Source: Tectiglobus sp965247245
Lineage (GTDB): Bacteria > Pseudomonadota > Alphaproteobacteria > Rhizobiales > Hyphomicrobiaceae
Direction of reading: 5' to 3'
DNA: 64,000 bases
Assembly: GCA_965247245.1 (NCBI GenBank)
Contig: CBDFGV010000002.1
Coordinates: forward strand, 124,001-188,000
Shown: positions 36,500 to 45,667 of the stretch, piece by piece
How positions within the stretch are numbered: the stretch's first letter is position 1
Layout of the letters: each line of letters begins with the position of its first letter
Position numbers and translations under genes: made by a program
Notes under the pieces: model-generated
Told to the model about the DNA's origin: nothing
Database searches by the model: none
Seen by the model: only the letters and a program-made list of their open reading frames with translations

Positions 36500-37429
36500 A
36501 TGTCTGGGAGCAGTCGTCGCTACTTGTTTCTGTCCGGTTGCAAACGATCGGCGACAGAATACACGAACCACCTGTTCGACGGGCACCCTCAGCTGAAGAA
36601 CATATTTCGCGAGTTCTACGGTTTCGAGTTAGCAGGGGCGAGCCCCAATCCCATCGACACCCTAATCGGCTGGTTCGGGACAGCGCCTGTACTTGAGGTT
36701 TACGAAAACGTACGTGCTCGTGAACTCCTTCCGACATATGCGGAAAGCAACATTCTACCCGGACTTTGGGAAGCCGATGACCGCGGTGACGAAACTGACG
36801 AGGCGCGTTACTTCAAGCTACCATTCGATGTCGATGCATTCCTTGCGGCATTCGAGGCGAGACGTGGGAGCGTTTCAGACTTTAAGACTCTCTTACACCA
36901 CTGGCTCGATGCGCTTGATTGCGTATCACCTTGGTCTACCATGCCAGATGACGCACGCTGGTTGCTCAAGTGTGCAGATTTCGGTCGCACATTACGTGCA
37001 GCTGCTGCAATAGACTTAATTGATCACGCAATCTTCAATGTTCGCCATCCGATTGGGATCGTGAACTCGATCAAGCGACTACGGCAGAGCGAGCGCCATC
37101 GAGACTTCCACGTGTTCGAGCTGCTCGCGATTTGTAGTAGTCTAGAAAGTGTTCCGACAATCATCAATGACCTCGGCAGCAGGGTGACCTTGGTACGCTA
37201 TGAGGATCTCATCGAAAATCCGAATAAGACGATGAAAATCATGTGTGATCGATTGAATGTCGATTGGCATGATACCGTCACCAGGCCAAGTTTGGCCGGA
37301 GTACCTTGGTCGACCAATACGTCATTCGCGGCCAAAGGAGAGCAACGCAGTACTGTCCTTACACCCGTTGAGGTGGAGATGATCCAACAGCACACTGCGG
37401 GCTACTGTGCAGCTTTTGATTACCAGTAG
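36500..37429 (+). CDS. Sulfotransferase-family protein (4)
   Basis: 309 residues. LFLSGCKRSATEYTNHLFDGHP (split: LFLSGCKRSATEY at 9-21) resembles the 5'-phosphosulfate loop, and FNVRHPIGIVNSIKRLR the 3'-phosphate block; LVRYEDLIENP and VDWHDTVTRPSLAG follow as in P-loop sulfotransferases. The loop is less canonical than in the gene at 25344. It is the fourth sulfotransferase-like gene of the locus, directly after the aminotransferase gene with four bases between them. The acceptor is unknown. Confidence 0.78.
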   Translation: MSGSSRRYLFLSGCKRSATEYTNHLFDGHPQLKNIFREFYGFELAGASPNPIDTLIGWFGTAPVLEVYENVRARELLPTYAESNILPGLWEADDRGDETDEARYFKLPFDVDAFLAAFEARRGSVSDFKTLLHHWLDALDCVSPWSTMPDDARWLLKCADFGRTLRAAAAIDLIDHAIFNVRHPIGIVNSIKRLRQSERHRDFHVFELLAICSSLESVPTIINDLGSRVTLVRYEDLIENPNKTMKIMCDRLNVDWHDTVTRPSLAGVPWSTNTSFAAKGEQRSTVLTPVEVEMIQQHTAGYCAAFDYQ

Positions 37430-37480
37430 TATCCAACTCGATCGCGTTTTCGTCGTAGAGAGGATGTAAATGAGATTTAA

Positions 37481-39265
37481 TTGTCTAATAACCAGCCTAT
37501 TGAATCGAAAAGCTGGTTATGGTTCGCCAACCGTCACACCGGAATCTGGCGCATGACTCACGTTCGGCCAATTCCTCAGGCGTTTGCTCGTCTCATCCGA
37601 CGTAGCAAGTCTGTTTACGATATCGTTCGCTGCAACTTACCGCCGCTAAGCCGCCAAGCTTTTGCTGCTCGGCAAAGACGAGCAGAAATACGTTGCCGCG
37701 CCGAAAAGCTAATGCAGCAATTCGTTGAGGAGCAACAGGCGGGCACCGATGGCACGACACTGATCGACGGTATGTTCGACAATCCTAACTACTGGCTGCG
37801 CGTCGCCCTGGCTCGTGTTGCTTTGCGTACGCAAAGCGGCAACGAAGTAGGTCTGATCGGACCCTATCAAGCAAGTAACGTCCGTAGGACATTCACCCAA
37901 TTTGGGATACACAATACCGTCGCGTTCGAAAAGTACACTCCCTCCTTGCCTCGACGAAAGATCCGAGATCTTGCAAGAGATTTACTCGCTGATACAAACG
38001 CGCCGAATGACATTTTGAACTGGCCGCTACCGTTCAACTACCCTGCAATTTTCTTGTATGATGGCGTTCTGAAACGACAGCGGAAAGCTTGTTTCGACCT
38101 TGACGATCCGCTTGTTTTAGATTTGGTGGAGACACAGCTGGCTAGTCTCTATCGCGCCGATCGCATGCTGGAAGAGATCGCGCCTTCTCAAGTGCTGATT
38201 AGCCATAACTACGGAAATCCGTACGGTGCGCTCGTCTGGCAATCAATCGCCAAGGGGATTCCTACAACGGTTTTGGCAGGGCGTTACGGAGTGCCTCGAT
38301 TTCATCGTCCTAGTTGTCACGAGGAAATCTTCCGCGTTTTGCCCATGCCTACTTTGGAGGAAATTGCTGCGCTCACTCCGGAAGCAGCAGAACAACTTCG
38401 GAAGGGCGGCAAGACATATCTAGAATCGAGACTTGGAGGAAGGCAAGATGACCTCGGGTCGGTTTACGCATTTGCTCGTGCTAAAGATGACATGGATCGC
38501 GTCTCGATCTGCAATCATTTCCAATGGGATCCGGAGTTCCCCATTATCGCAGTTTACGCCTCAAACTGGTATGACTATCCGCATCACTGCGGCATGGCTA
38601 ATTTCCGCGACTTCCTCGACTGGATCGAATGTACTTGGGAAATCGCGGGCCGGGTAACTAGGTTCAATTGGCTGTTCCGCCCACATCCCTGTGATGAGTG
38701 GTACGGCGGCGTGACACTGCGGGATTTGTTCGCCGTACGCCATGCACCTGCGAACGTTGGCCTTTGTCCACTCGGATGGAATGGCGCCTCGGTTATGCAT
38801 GCAGTTGATGGTCTCATTACAGTAACCGGGACAAGTGGCATTGAGTTTTCTGCTCATCAGAAACCAGTCCTTCTTGCCGACAGGGCTTGGTACGAGGACT
38901 CTGGTATTGCCGAACAAGCGCGCACACGAAGTGAGTACATTGCAATGCTTGAAACCGGTACTTGGCTGCGCGGTGCGACCGACGCTCGCCGCAAACGGGC
39001 GCAGATGGCTGCCGGCTGGTACTTCAGTTATCCGAACTGGCAACAGGGCTTCGAGTTGCGCGACGACTCCGCAGGAGACGTTCTTTACCATGATATTCTT
39101 GCTCTCCTTTCGGAGCAGCCTGAAGCGCTGAAATTGGAAGTTGATTGCCTCACTGCTTGGTTCGCAAGCGACGAGCGCTTCTATCATTCCTTCAAAATGA
39201 AGTCTGCCTTCGGCCAACGAGATCAAGCAGCGCGACACGGCATGGAGTTCCACACACCAGATTAG
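37481..39265 (+). CDS. Capsule-type GT-B glycosyltransferase-like protein
   Basis: 594 residues, basic N-terminus, no signal peptide. The second half carries FNWLFRPHPCDEWYGG and GLITVTGTSGIEFSAHQKP, the pattern of KpsC/KpsS-like capsule polysaccharide proteins, which transfer Kdo from CMP-Kdo. A CMP-nonulosonic acid donor would be a natural variant. The frame opens at TTG 37481; an ATG at 37470 preceded by GAGAGGA is one frame off, and ATG 37553 is in frame, so the true start is uncertain. A 9-bp inverted repeat lies across the start region. Confidence 0.75.
   Translation: MSNNQPIESKSWLWFANRHTGIWRMTHVRPIPQAFARLIRRSKSVYDIVRCNLPPLSRQAFAARQRRAEIRCRAEKLMQQFVEEQQAGTDGTTLIDGMFDNPNYWLRVALARVALRTQSGNEVGLIGPYQASNVRRTFTQFGIHNTVAFEKYTPSLPRRKIRDLARDLLADTNAPNDILNWPLPFNYPAIFLYDGVLKRQRKACFDLDDPLVLDLVETQLASLYRADRMLEEIAPSQVLISHNYGNPYGALVWQSIAKGIPTTVLAGRYGVPRFHRPSCHEEIFRVLPMPTLEEIAALTPEAAEQLRKGGKTYLESRLGGRQDDLGSVYAFARAKDDMDRVSICNHFQWDPEFPIIAVYASNWYDYPHHCGMANFRDFLDWIECTWEIAGRVTRFNWLFRPHPCDEWYGGVTLRDLFAVRHAPANVGLCPLGWNGASVMHAVDGLITVTGTSGIEFSAHQKPVLLADRAWYEDSGIAEQARTRSEYIAMLETGTWLRGATDARRKRAQMAAGWYFSYPNWQQGFELRDDSAGDVLYHDILALLSEQPEALKLEVDCLTAWFASDERFYHSFKMKSAFGQRDQAARHGMEFHTPD
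37488..37520 (+). repeat. Inverted repeat at the start of the capsule-type gene
   Basis: ATAACCAGC (37488-37496) and GCTGGTTAT (37512-37520) are perfect inverted 9-mers with a 15-base loop. In mRNA this would form a hairpin overlapping the initiation region of the gene at 37481. It could slow translation; chance is not excluded. Confidence 0.35.
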
Positions 39266-39325
39266 CAAAACTATTCTGAACGGCTGAGCTACGGGAAGGC
39301 TGATCACACTTAGGGAAACGCAAGT

Positions 39326-40117
39326 ATGGAAACCTCCACATCAGAAGCGCTTAACGCTCACGCAGACATGTTGGCCGAAAAGGTCTTCCAGACAGAAACA
39401 CGCTGGCCGCACTTTCGACAACTACTGCGCGACATACGCAATATGGCAACAACAACGCCAACGGGCGCAACGGTTGTTTCGCTTGAGCGCACACTTCTCT
39501 ATGGAGGCATATCGCTGTTTGCTCCGTTCTTTCAGCAACACCGCTTCCTGTCGATTGATTGCAGCCCGGACAGTGCCGATGAACGTGGGGCTTACAATCG
39601 CACAATGGTAGATGATCCACGATGCATTGTTCGACCCATTGACCGTCGCGCGTTGATCGAAGACACCGGGCTTGATCATGATTTTGCAGATCTTGTTATG
39701 GTTCCCAACCTCGTCCACCACGTTGCCGACCAGTTGGCATTGTTTTCAGAAATGGCACGCATCACCAAGCCTGGTGGCAAGGTCTATATCTATGAACCGA
39801 CAGTTCGTGAATTGCACCAAATACCGGATGACTACTTGCGCTACACTCCCTATGGCATGGCTAACACGCTAGAGAAGGTCGGACTCGTTCCCGAGGATCA
39901 CGAGATCGAAGGCGGGCCATTCTCCGCTATTGCGTATTGTTGGACCCAGGCGCTGCAGTACTTTCCAGAGGAAAAGCGCGAAGAGATGGAGAATTGGTTC
40001 TTCAAGGAGCACTTCCCACAGTTGATGAGCTGGGATGAAGCGCACCAAAACAATCTCGTCCGGGCGCATACCAAGTTTCCGATGAGCTTTTCGATTATTG
40101 CGCGCAAACCTGAGTAG
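39326..40117 (+). CDS. SAM-dependent methyltransferase-like protein
   Basis: 263 residues. The usual glycine-rich motif I is degenerate (VVSLERTLLYGGISLFA), while FADLVMVPNLVHHVADQLALF and ITKPGGKVYIYEPT keep the class I methyltransferase layout of motifs II-IV. The long C-terminal helical part (EEKREEMENWFFKEH) is unusual. The stop overlaps a GTG start of the NeuA copy 2. Either an active methyltransferase with an altered SAM site or an inactive relative; sugar methylation is inferred from context. Confidence 0.75.
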   Translation: METSTSEALNAHADMLAEKVFQTETRWPHFRQLLRDIRNMATTTPTGATVVSLERTLLYGGISLFAPFFQQHRFLSIDCSPDSADERGAYNRTMVDDPRCIVRPIDRRALIEDTGLDHDFADLVMVPNLVHHVADQLALFSEMARITKPGGKVYIYEPTVRELHQIPDDYLRYTPYGMANTLEKVGLVPEDHEIEGGPFSAIAYCWTQALQYFPEEKREEMENWFFKEHFPQLMSWDEAHQNNLVRAHTKFPMSFSIIARKPE

Positions 40118-40854
40118 TGAGACCGGCGTTACCAGTGAGCGAATTCAAACCCAAGATTCTCGCGGTCGTGCCAGCGCGTGGTGGTAGCAAGGGAATACCT
40201 CGCAAAAACCTACAAATAGTCGGGGATCTTTCTCTGGTTGCGCGGGCAGCACGTTGCGCTCGCGAGTGCGGCATCTGCGATGCCATGGTGCTGTCGACAG
40301 ATGACGAGGAAATCGCTGCTGAAGGTCGTGCCCACGGCCTGGCTGTTCCATTCATGCGAACGGCTGAATTGGCCAGTGATGCCGCAAGTTCCGTCGATAT
40401 GTGGCGTGATGCTTGGCTGAGAAGCGAGAGTGCGTTCGATACGCGTTTTGACATTTCGGTTTTACTCGAGCCGACAAGTGCACTTCGCAGGCCTTCGGAC
40501 ATTAAAATTGTGGTCGACCGACTGGTTAGAACTGGGGCTGCTGCGGCGGCGACGTTCAGTGCGACGCCGGCACACTTCTCGCCTGAGAAGACACTCACGG
40601 TCGACAATGCCGGCCGGGTTGGATTCTATCTGCCGGACGGCGGGAAGTATGCGCGACGTCAGCTCATTCGCAGTTACTATCATCGCAACGGTCTTTGCTA
40701 TGCCGTTCGACGTGAAACGCTGATAGTAAAGGGACACATCATTGAACAGGACTGCGCGGCTGTGATTGTCGACCGACCTGTCGTCAACATTGACGATCCG
40801 CTCGAGCTTGAGTTGGCGAGATTCTTGCTCACACGCGAAGGAGGAGATCAATGA
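40117..40854 (+). CDS. neuA: Acylneuraminate cytidylyltransferase, NeuA family (copy 2)
   Basis: 245 residues from GTG 40117; GTG 40135 is an alternative start. PARGGSKGIPRKNLQ (19-33), VLSTDDEEIA and LLEPTSALRRPSDI are NeuA signatures. HRNGLCYAVRR and VVNIDDPLELELA follow. It differs from copy 1 at 14717 and lies before two glycosyltransferase-like genes, so it may activate a different nonulosonic acid. It probably pairs with NeuB copy 2 at 22198, but co-location does not prove it. Confidence 0.9.
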   Translation: MRPALPVSEFKPKILAVVPARGGSKGIPRKNLQIVGDLSLVARAARCARECGICDAMVLSTDDEEIAAEGRAHGLAVPFMRTAELASDAASSVDMWRDAWLRSESAFDTRFDISVLLEPTSALRRPSDIKIVVDRLVRTGAAAAATFSATPAHFSPEKTLTVDNAGRVGFYLPDGGKYARRQLIRSYYHRNGLCYAVRRETLIVKGHIIEQDCAAVIVDRPVVNIDDPLELELARFLLTREGGDQ

Positions 40855-42260
40855 GAAAAAAAAAGGCGCTCGTTTTCGTCGACTACGACATGCTTATCCG
40901 GCATTTCATCCAGAGTGGTGCATTCGATGAGCTGTCTCGGGAATTCGAGATAACATATGTCTTCCACATCGACTCTAGCACATCGAAACAGGGTATTTAC
41001 AATGATATTGCAAAGCTCAATCTGGAGCGCAGCGAAACTTTCGAGATCCCACGTGAGCGCATGGGCGCTTGGTGGCGGTTGAATGCTGCATCAATACTAC
41101 ATAATCAAGCGGGAACACCGAATTACAAGCCACGCAAAGACAGATTGGTTAGCCTTAATGGACGCCTGCGTGCTGAGTTCTACGCATTACTAGCCAAGCC
41201 CGGTATTTATGAGAGGTTTCAAAAGCACTTCATCAAGAAGATGGGTATTCTCGAGCCCCTACTCGAGTTTGTGCAAAAGCACAGGCCCGACATTGTCATT
41301 CATCCTTCTATCCTAAGCGGTTTCTTCATTCAGGAACTGCCGCCAATCTGCAAAGAACTCGGTATTCCATTTGTTGCTTTGATGAATTCCTGGGACAATC
41401 CGAGCGGCAAGGCCGTGGTTTCCGGTGCCCCTGATCGGTTGGTAGTGTGGGGTGAGCAAACGCGTCGTCATGCCATCAACTACATGAGTATTCCCGAAGA
41501 AAATGTGGTCGCTTTTGGCGCTGCACAATTCCAAGTTTACCGAAAACCTATCGATCAAACAGATGCGGAACTGCGTGACGAGTTTGGTGTGCCGCATGGT
41601 ATCCCTGTACTGCTTTACGCAGGGGTAAGTAAATCAGTTAATGAGACAGCACATTTGCTCGCCCTTGAAGCAGCAATAGCCGAGGGCCGCATTCCGACCT
41701 GTCACATTATTTACAGGCCGCATCCATGGCGCGGTGTTCTGGTGGAGAATGAGCGCAGTTTCCTCGATATTGATTTCCAGCATATTACGCTTGACCCTTC
41801 CATGATGGACTTTTACCAACGCGTCGTCAGCGATGGAGTTAAGGGCTTCTACCTCGCTGACTACGAAGTTACTGCACGCTTATTGCGGTTGACTTGCGGG
41901 ACGATCGCACCGCTGTCGACGATCATGCTTGAGACCGCGCTCTGTGGTAATCCTGTACTTATGTACTTCCCGCAAAATGAATTGGAAAACAAGTTTGGCA
42001 AGTACAACCGCGTTACCTTCAATCTCGCGCACTTTGCTGAGTTTTGGAATTGTAATGGGATTGAACAGTGCTTCGACGAGAAGACACTGCCTGATGCCGT
42101 TGGACGCCTCCTCGAGAATGCGCAAGATCCAGACGTCCGCACTCAGCTTCTGAGCCACGCCGAGCATTTTGTCGTAATGAACGGTCCAACTTACGGCGAA
42201 AGGCTGGCTGATCTCGCCAATGAATTGACTGATGTTTCGACCCTTGTAACGGCAGCCTGA
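40851..42260 (+). CDS. Putative GT-B glycosyltransferase with A9 tract at start
   Basis: 469 residues, ATGA overlap with neuA copy 2, good GGAGG site upstream. The C-terminal half holds IIYRPHPWRGVLVENE and CGTIAPLSTIMLETALCGNPVL, the phosphate/sugar-binding block of CDP-glycerol and capsule-type GT-B enzymes. The N-terminal half (ALVFVDYDMLIRHFIQSGAF) is Rossmann-like. Codons 2-5 include a run of nine A (40856-40864), a possible slippage site that could switch expression. It likely transfers a CMP- or UDP-activated sugar; the donor is unknown. Confidence 0.68.
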   Translation: MRKKKALVFVDYDMLIRHFIQSGAFDELSREFEITYVFHIDSSTSKQGIYNDIAKLNLERSETFEIPRERMGAWWRLNAASILHNQAGTPNYKPRKDRLVSLNGRLRAEFYALLAKPGIYERFQKHFIKKMGILEPLLEFVQKHRPDIVIHPSILSGFFIQELPPICKELGIPFVALMNSWDNPSGKAVVSGAPDRLVVWGEQTRRHAINYMSIPEENVVAFGAAQFQVYRKPIDQTDAELRDEFGVPHGIPVLLYAGVSKSVNETAHLLALEAAIAEGRIPTCHIIYRPHPWRGVLVENERSFLDIDFQHITLDPSMMDFYQRVVSDGVKGFYLADYEVTARLLRLTCGTIAPLSTIMLETALCGNPVLMYFPQNELENKFGKYNRVTFNLAHFAEFWNCNGIEQCFDEKTLPDAVGRLLENAQDPDVRTQLLSHAEHFVVMNGPTYGERLADLANELTDVSTLVTAA

Positions 42261-42268
42261 CCAGTTCA

Positions 42269-43384
42269 ATGACACCACCGCCAAGGCAAGAACGCAGGAT
42301 TTGCTACCTATTCAAAGGTGGGCGACACGACCGGCTGTCTGTTGATGGGACCGGTCCATCAGAGTTCTTTTATGGTTTACCTGAGATGCGCGAGGAGGGC
42401 TTAGACGTGCAGCTAATCGAGGAAAGCGTTTTCGGCCTTGGGAAACGTGCAAACCTGTTTTGGGAGGCCTTTTCGCGCATCACGCATACAATAATTGGCA
42501 TTCACGCTTACGCTGTCTTGAAGCTTCGTCAGAACTTTCGAAAGTTTGGGACAGTAGATGCAATTGTCTCAGTCAATAATACCTACGGCCTTGCCTTATC
42601 GTACATCAAGCTCCGTCAGCGCAATGTCCCACGCGTTATTTTCATTGCTATGGGCTTATTGCCATTGCGCCCTAGCGAGATTCAAAGGCGCCTCTTCAAC
42701 TTGATACTCAAGAGAGTAACGCTGGCAACTATCTCCAAGTCAGAACAGGCGCATCTGAACAATCTGCTGCCAAGTTGCAAGGTCCAATACGTTCCATTCG
42801 GTGTGGACCAAGATTTTTGGACGCCTAATCGTCACGATTTGCGTGAACATGAGCCTCACTACATACTGAGCATTGGCAATGATCCCAATCGGGATTACGC
42901 TTGTCTAGTTTCCGCGTGGCGCACCGACTACCCGCGACTGCAGCTGGTGACACGCATTCCTCTACCAGCAGTGAAACTGAGCAATATAGACGTTCGCGAC
43001 GGGGATTGGCGAACGCAAGCGCTGACAGATAGCGAGGTCCGCGATCTAATTCGAGGCGCCGCCTTTGTTGTTCTACCAATACGCGAGACCATCCAACCTT
43101 CCGGACAGAGCGCATGTTTGCAAGCCATGGCTTGTGGCAAAGCCGTGATAATGTCCAATGTTGCGGGTTTGTGGGATACCGAGCTCATGCAAGACGGAGA
43201 AAACTGCATACTGGTACCACCTGGCGACCCCACACGCTTGCGAGAGGCCATCGAGTACCTCCTCGAGCATCCGCAAGAGGTTGAGAATATTGGCCGAAGA
43301 GCCCGTCAGACTGTTGAGAACCACTTCAATACTCAGCTGATGGCAAATGCAATTCGGAAACTCATCGAAGAAGACCAACCTTGA
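42269..43384 (+). CDS. Glycosyltransferase, GT4-like
   Basis: 371 residues. GT-B family 4 pattern: ATISKSEQAHLNNLLP with PFGVDQDFWTP in the first domain, and PIRETIQPSGQSACLQAMACGKAVIMS with the NCILVPPGDPTRLREAIEYLL block at the C-terminus. It transfers a nucleotide-activated sugar in the cytoplasm. A TTGA overlap joins it to the small open frame that follows. Linkage and donor cannot be assigned. Confidence 0.87.
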   Translation: MTPPPRQERRICYLFKGGRHDRLSVDGTGPSEFFYGLPEMREEGLDVQLIEESVFGLGKRANLFWEAFSRITHTIIGIHAYAVLKLRQNFRKFGTVDAIVSVNNTYGLALSYIKLRQRNVPRVIFIAMGLLPLRPSEIQRRLFNLILKRVTLATISKSEQAHLNNLLPSCKVQYVPFGVDQDFWTPNRHDLREHEPHYILSIGNDPNRDYACLVSAWRTDYPRLQLVTRIPLPAVKLSNIDVRDGDWRTQALTDSEVRDLIRGAAFVVLPIRETIQPSGQSACLQAMACGKAVIMSNVAGLWDTELMQDGENCILVPPGDPTRLREAIEYLLEHPQEVENIGRRARQTVENHFNTQLMANAIRKLIEEDQP

Positions 43385-43542
43385 CGGTGCACGTTGGCGA
43401 ACAGTTTGCGCTCCTTAGTGACGTCGCATTAGACATGGATTTGAGTTCAAGAGAGGAAATGATGGAGCAGCTTTACGCTTCTCTGATTTATCCAGCCGTA
43501 GCACTGAACCTAAAAACAGCAACTGACGAAGTTGTCTCGTAG
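43381..43542 (+). CDS. Possible small protein of 53 residues
   Basis: TTG at 43381 overlaps the GT stop (TTGA), the same coupling used elsewhere in the locus; GTG 43387 is a second start option. The translation is acidic and amphipathic (GEQFALLSDVALDMDLSS, REEMMEQLYASLIYP), has no rare-residue noise, and stops just before the AGGAG site of the next gene. This fits a real but unrecognised short gene or the N-terminal remnant of a larger one. I cannot assign a family. Confidence 0.38.
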   Translation: MTVHVGEQFALLSDVALDMDLSSREEMMEQLYASLIYPAVALNLKTATDEVVS

Positions 43543-43551
43543 GAGAAAGCG

Positions 43552-44394
43552 GTGCACGAGGAGCTCAAGTTCATCCATATTGGTTACCACAGATGTGGAA
43601 GTACGACATTACAAACAGATGTTTTTGCCTGCACGCGTAGCCTTTCTTGTGCCAAAGATCCGCACTTGGCTACAAACAATCAGAAAAGATTCAATGATGT
43701 TAACTGGTTTAACAAGCCACCATTAGATCATTCTCACCCACACTATTTTGCTGTAAGTGCGGAGTCTCTGTGCGGAGTGAACTACTCTTCACACCAACCA
43801 TCAAAGACCTTCTCTAATTTGCCTTCTAAGATTCATAGGAACTGGCCCAATGCCCAGATACTTATTGTATTTCGGCGTCAGCCGGACCTCATTAAGTCTT
43901 ACTACTCCTTGGCTTTGCGAAAGTCACAGCTGACGATTAGCCTGAATGAGTATGCTTCCAGTTTCTTTCCTTACGCGTACCTGGAATATGACAAGCTAAT
44001 CAACACCTATCTTTCACTGTTTCGGAGCGAGCAGGTGCTTGCAATTCCTGCGGAGTTCCTATTCAAGCATCAAACCGAGGCAATCAATACTCTCTCGGAC
44101 CACCTTGGTGTTACTCTCGATGCTCCAAACCTGAAGCGACGCAATGCTGCCAATACTAAGGCAGGTCTCCTGGTCTTACGACAATGCAATCGCGCTTTGC
44201 AGACGCTCGGTTTTAACGGGCACCACGAATGGCTGAAACGTTACTTGCTCAGAAGTTCCGTATTTGTCCGGGTGGGTGGACGCAGCGAGTTGGACGCCGA
44301 TGTCGAGATGAGTATCAGGCACCATTTCCGAGACTCAAATGAAAGATGCTCAGAGTTGACTGGGTATAATCTGATTGATGACTACGGTTATTGA
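43552..44394 (+). CDS. Sulfotransferase-like protein (5)
   Basis: 280 residues, GTG start with an AGGAG site 7 bases before. FIHIGYHRCGSTTLQTDVF carries the HIGxxxxGSTxLQ phosphate loop (9-21); LIVFRRQPDLIKSYYSLA holds the 3'-phosphate-type Arg, and a Cys/Asn-rich tail follows. The gene is visibly A+T-richer than neighbours, hinting at separate origin. Like the protein at 17870 it belongs to the HIG-type branch. A 142-base gap follows before the next glycosyltransferase. Confidence 0.75.
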   Translation: MHEELKFIHIGYHRCGSTTLQTDVFACTRSLSCAKDPHLATNNQKRFNDVNWFNKPPLDHSHPHYFAVSAESLCGVNYSSHQPSKTFSNLPSKIHRNWPNAQILIVFRRQPDLIKSYYSLALRKSQLTISLNEYASSFFPYAYLEYDKLINTYLSLFRSEQVLAIPAEFLFKHQTEAINTLSDHLGVTLDAPNLKRRNAANTKAGLLVLRQCNRALQTLGFNGHHEWLKRYLLRSSVFVRVGGRSELDADVEMSIRHHFRDSNERCSELTGYNLIDDYGY

Positions 44395-44536
44395 GCTCGT
44401 CGGTTCGACCACTAAGGGCTTTATTGCTCTAAGTGCAAGAATCTGCAGAAAGACCCTTCGTTGCAGTTGTTCTGCTCGATCGCAAACAAGTTAGCTTATT
44501 CTTGTCTGCTGCGGCGGTGAGTGGAGCTAGAGTACA

Positions 44537-45553
44537 ATGGACGTAGCCATTGGAAGTCATATTGTCAGCGGCCCCTGGGGTGGTGGTAATCGGTTTGCCT
44601 CGGCTCTGGCTGATGCAATTCGTAGATATGGAGGTACTGCTCGGTTCGACTTGTCCGGCGAACCCGACATCATACTCCTGACTGATCCGAGACCAAGAAA
44701 TCCTGGCGCTACCTTCACCGCCCGCGAAATATTCCGCAAGCTCGCTTTTTCGAAGTCATCATCAATTGTCATCCATCGGATCAATGAATGTGATGAACGA
44801 AAAAATACACGCAGTATGAATTTTAGGCTCCGTACAGCGAATTACACGGCTGATCACACAGTTTTCGTCGGCCGTTGGCTGGAAGACCTGGACGTTTGGC
44901 GACGTGAGAATGGGCATTCAGTGATCTTGAATGGAGCAGACAGCAGCATCTTTCACTCAGATGGATTTGAGCCATGGAGTGGCAATGGGCCCTTGCGATT
45001 GGTAACCCACCATTGGGGGGCTCATTGGATGAAAGGCTTCGATGTCTATAGATTGATAGATGACCTCCTTGACAGTTCGGAATGGCGCGCACGCATCGGG
45101 TTTACGTTCATCGGTAATTTGCCGGACGACTTTATTTTTAGGAACGCACGACATATTCCACCGCTTGACGGAGAGGCACTTGCCAGGGAATTGAAGCGCC
45201 ATCATGCCTATGTCACCGCGTCCATTAATGAACCCGGCGGAAATCATCAGAACGAAGGTGCGGCTTGTGGCATGCCGCTTTTGTATCGCAAGAGCGGTTG
45301 CCTGCCTGAATATTGCCAGGGATTTGGCATCGAGTTTGAAGCCGAGGACTTTGTACAAAAACTGAGTACGTTCATTCACGAGTACCCCCGACTGGCCCTG
45401 GTTATGCCGGATTGGCCGCACACCGCGGAACGTATGTGCGGCAACTGGCTTGAGCTGTTTAGTACACTACTCGAAGAAAGAGATGAGATTGTTTCTCGGC
45501 GCAGAGTTTGGCGGGAGCCGATTACGGCTCTAAAAACGCAGATACCATTTTAG
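44537..45553 (+). CDS. Putative glycosyltransferase (GT4-like)
   Basis: 338 residues. MDVAIGSHIVSGPWGGGNRF, with the glycine-rich loop of GT-B donors, HTVFVGRWLEDLD, ILNGADSSIF, and HHAYVTASINEPGGNHQNEGAACGMPLLY match the second-domain layout of GT4 enzymes with EPGG in place of the E-x7-E motif. The end RKSGCLPEYCQGFGIEFEAED is typical. It is preceded by a 142-base spacer, so a new promoter is possible. The donor sugar is unknown. Confidence 0.8.
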   Translation: MDVAIGSHIVSGPWGGGNRFASALADAIRRYGGTARFDLSGEPDIILLTDPRPRNPGATFTAREIFRKLAFSKSSSIVIHRINECDERKNTRSMNFRLRTANYTADHTVFVGRWLEDLDVWRRENGHSVILNGADSSIFHSDGFEPWSGNGPLRLVTHHWGAHWMKGFDVYRLIDDLLDSSEWRARIGFTFIGNLPDDFIFRNARHIPPLDGEALARELKRHHAYVTASINEPGGNHQNEGAACGMPLLYRKSGCLPEYCQGFGIEFEAEDFVQKLSTFIHEYPRLALVMPDWPHTAERMCGNWLELFSTLLEERDEIVSRRRVWREPITALKTQIPF

Positions 45554-45667
45554 CCTGAAACGAGTTCTGTTTTGGCTATATGATTCATCGACTCACGGCA
45601 CTATTTCTTGTTCTTGTTTGCCGGTTCTTTTGTTCCGGACTGCCCACAACTCAAATTTCCCACGCTA

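Noticed and set aside
38561..39307. A 248-codon minus-strand open frame
   Set aside because: It is antisense to the capsule-type gene, which has clear family motifs; no domain appears in the antisense translation.
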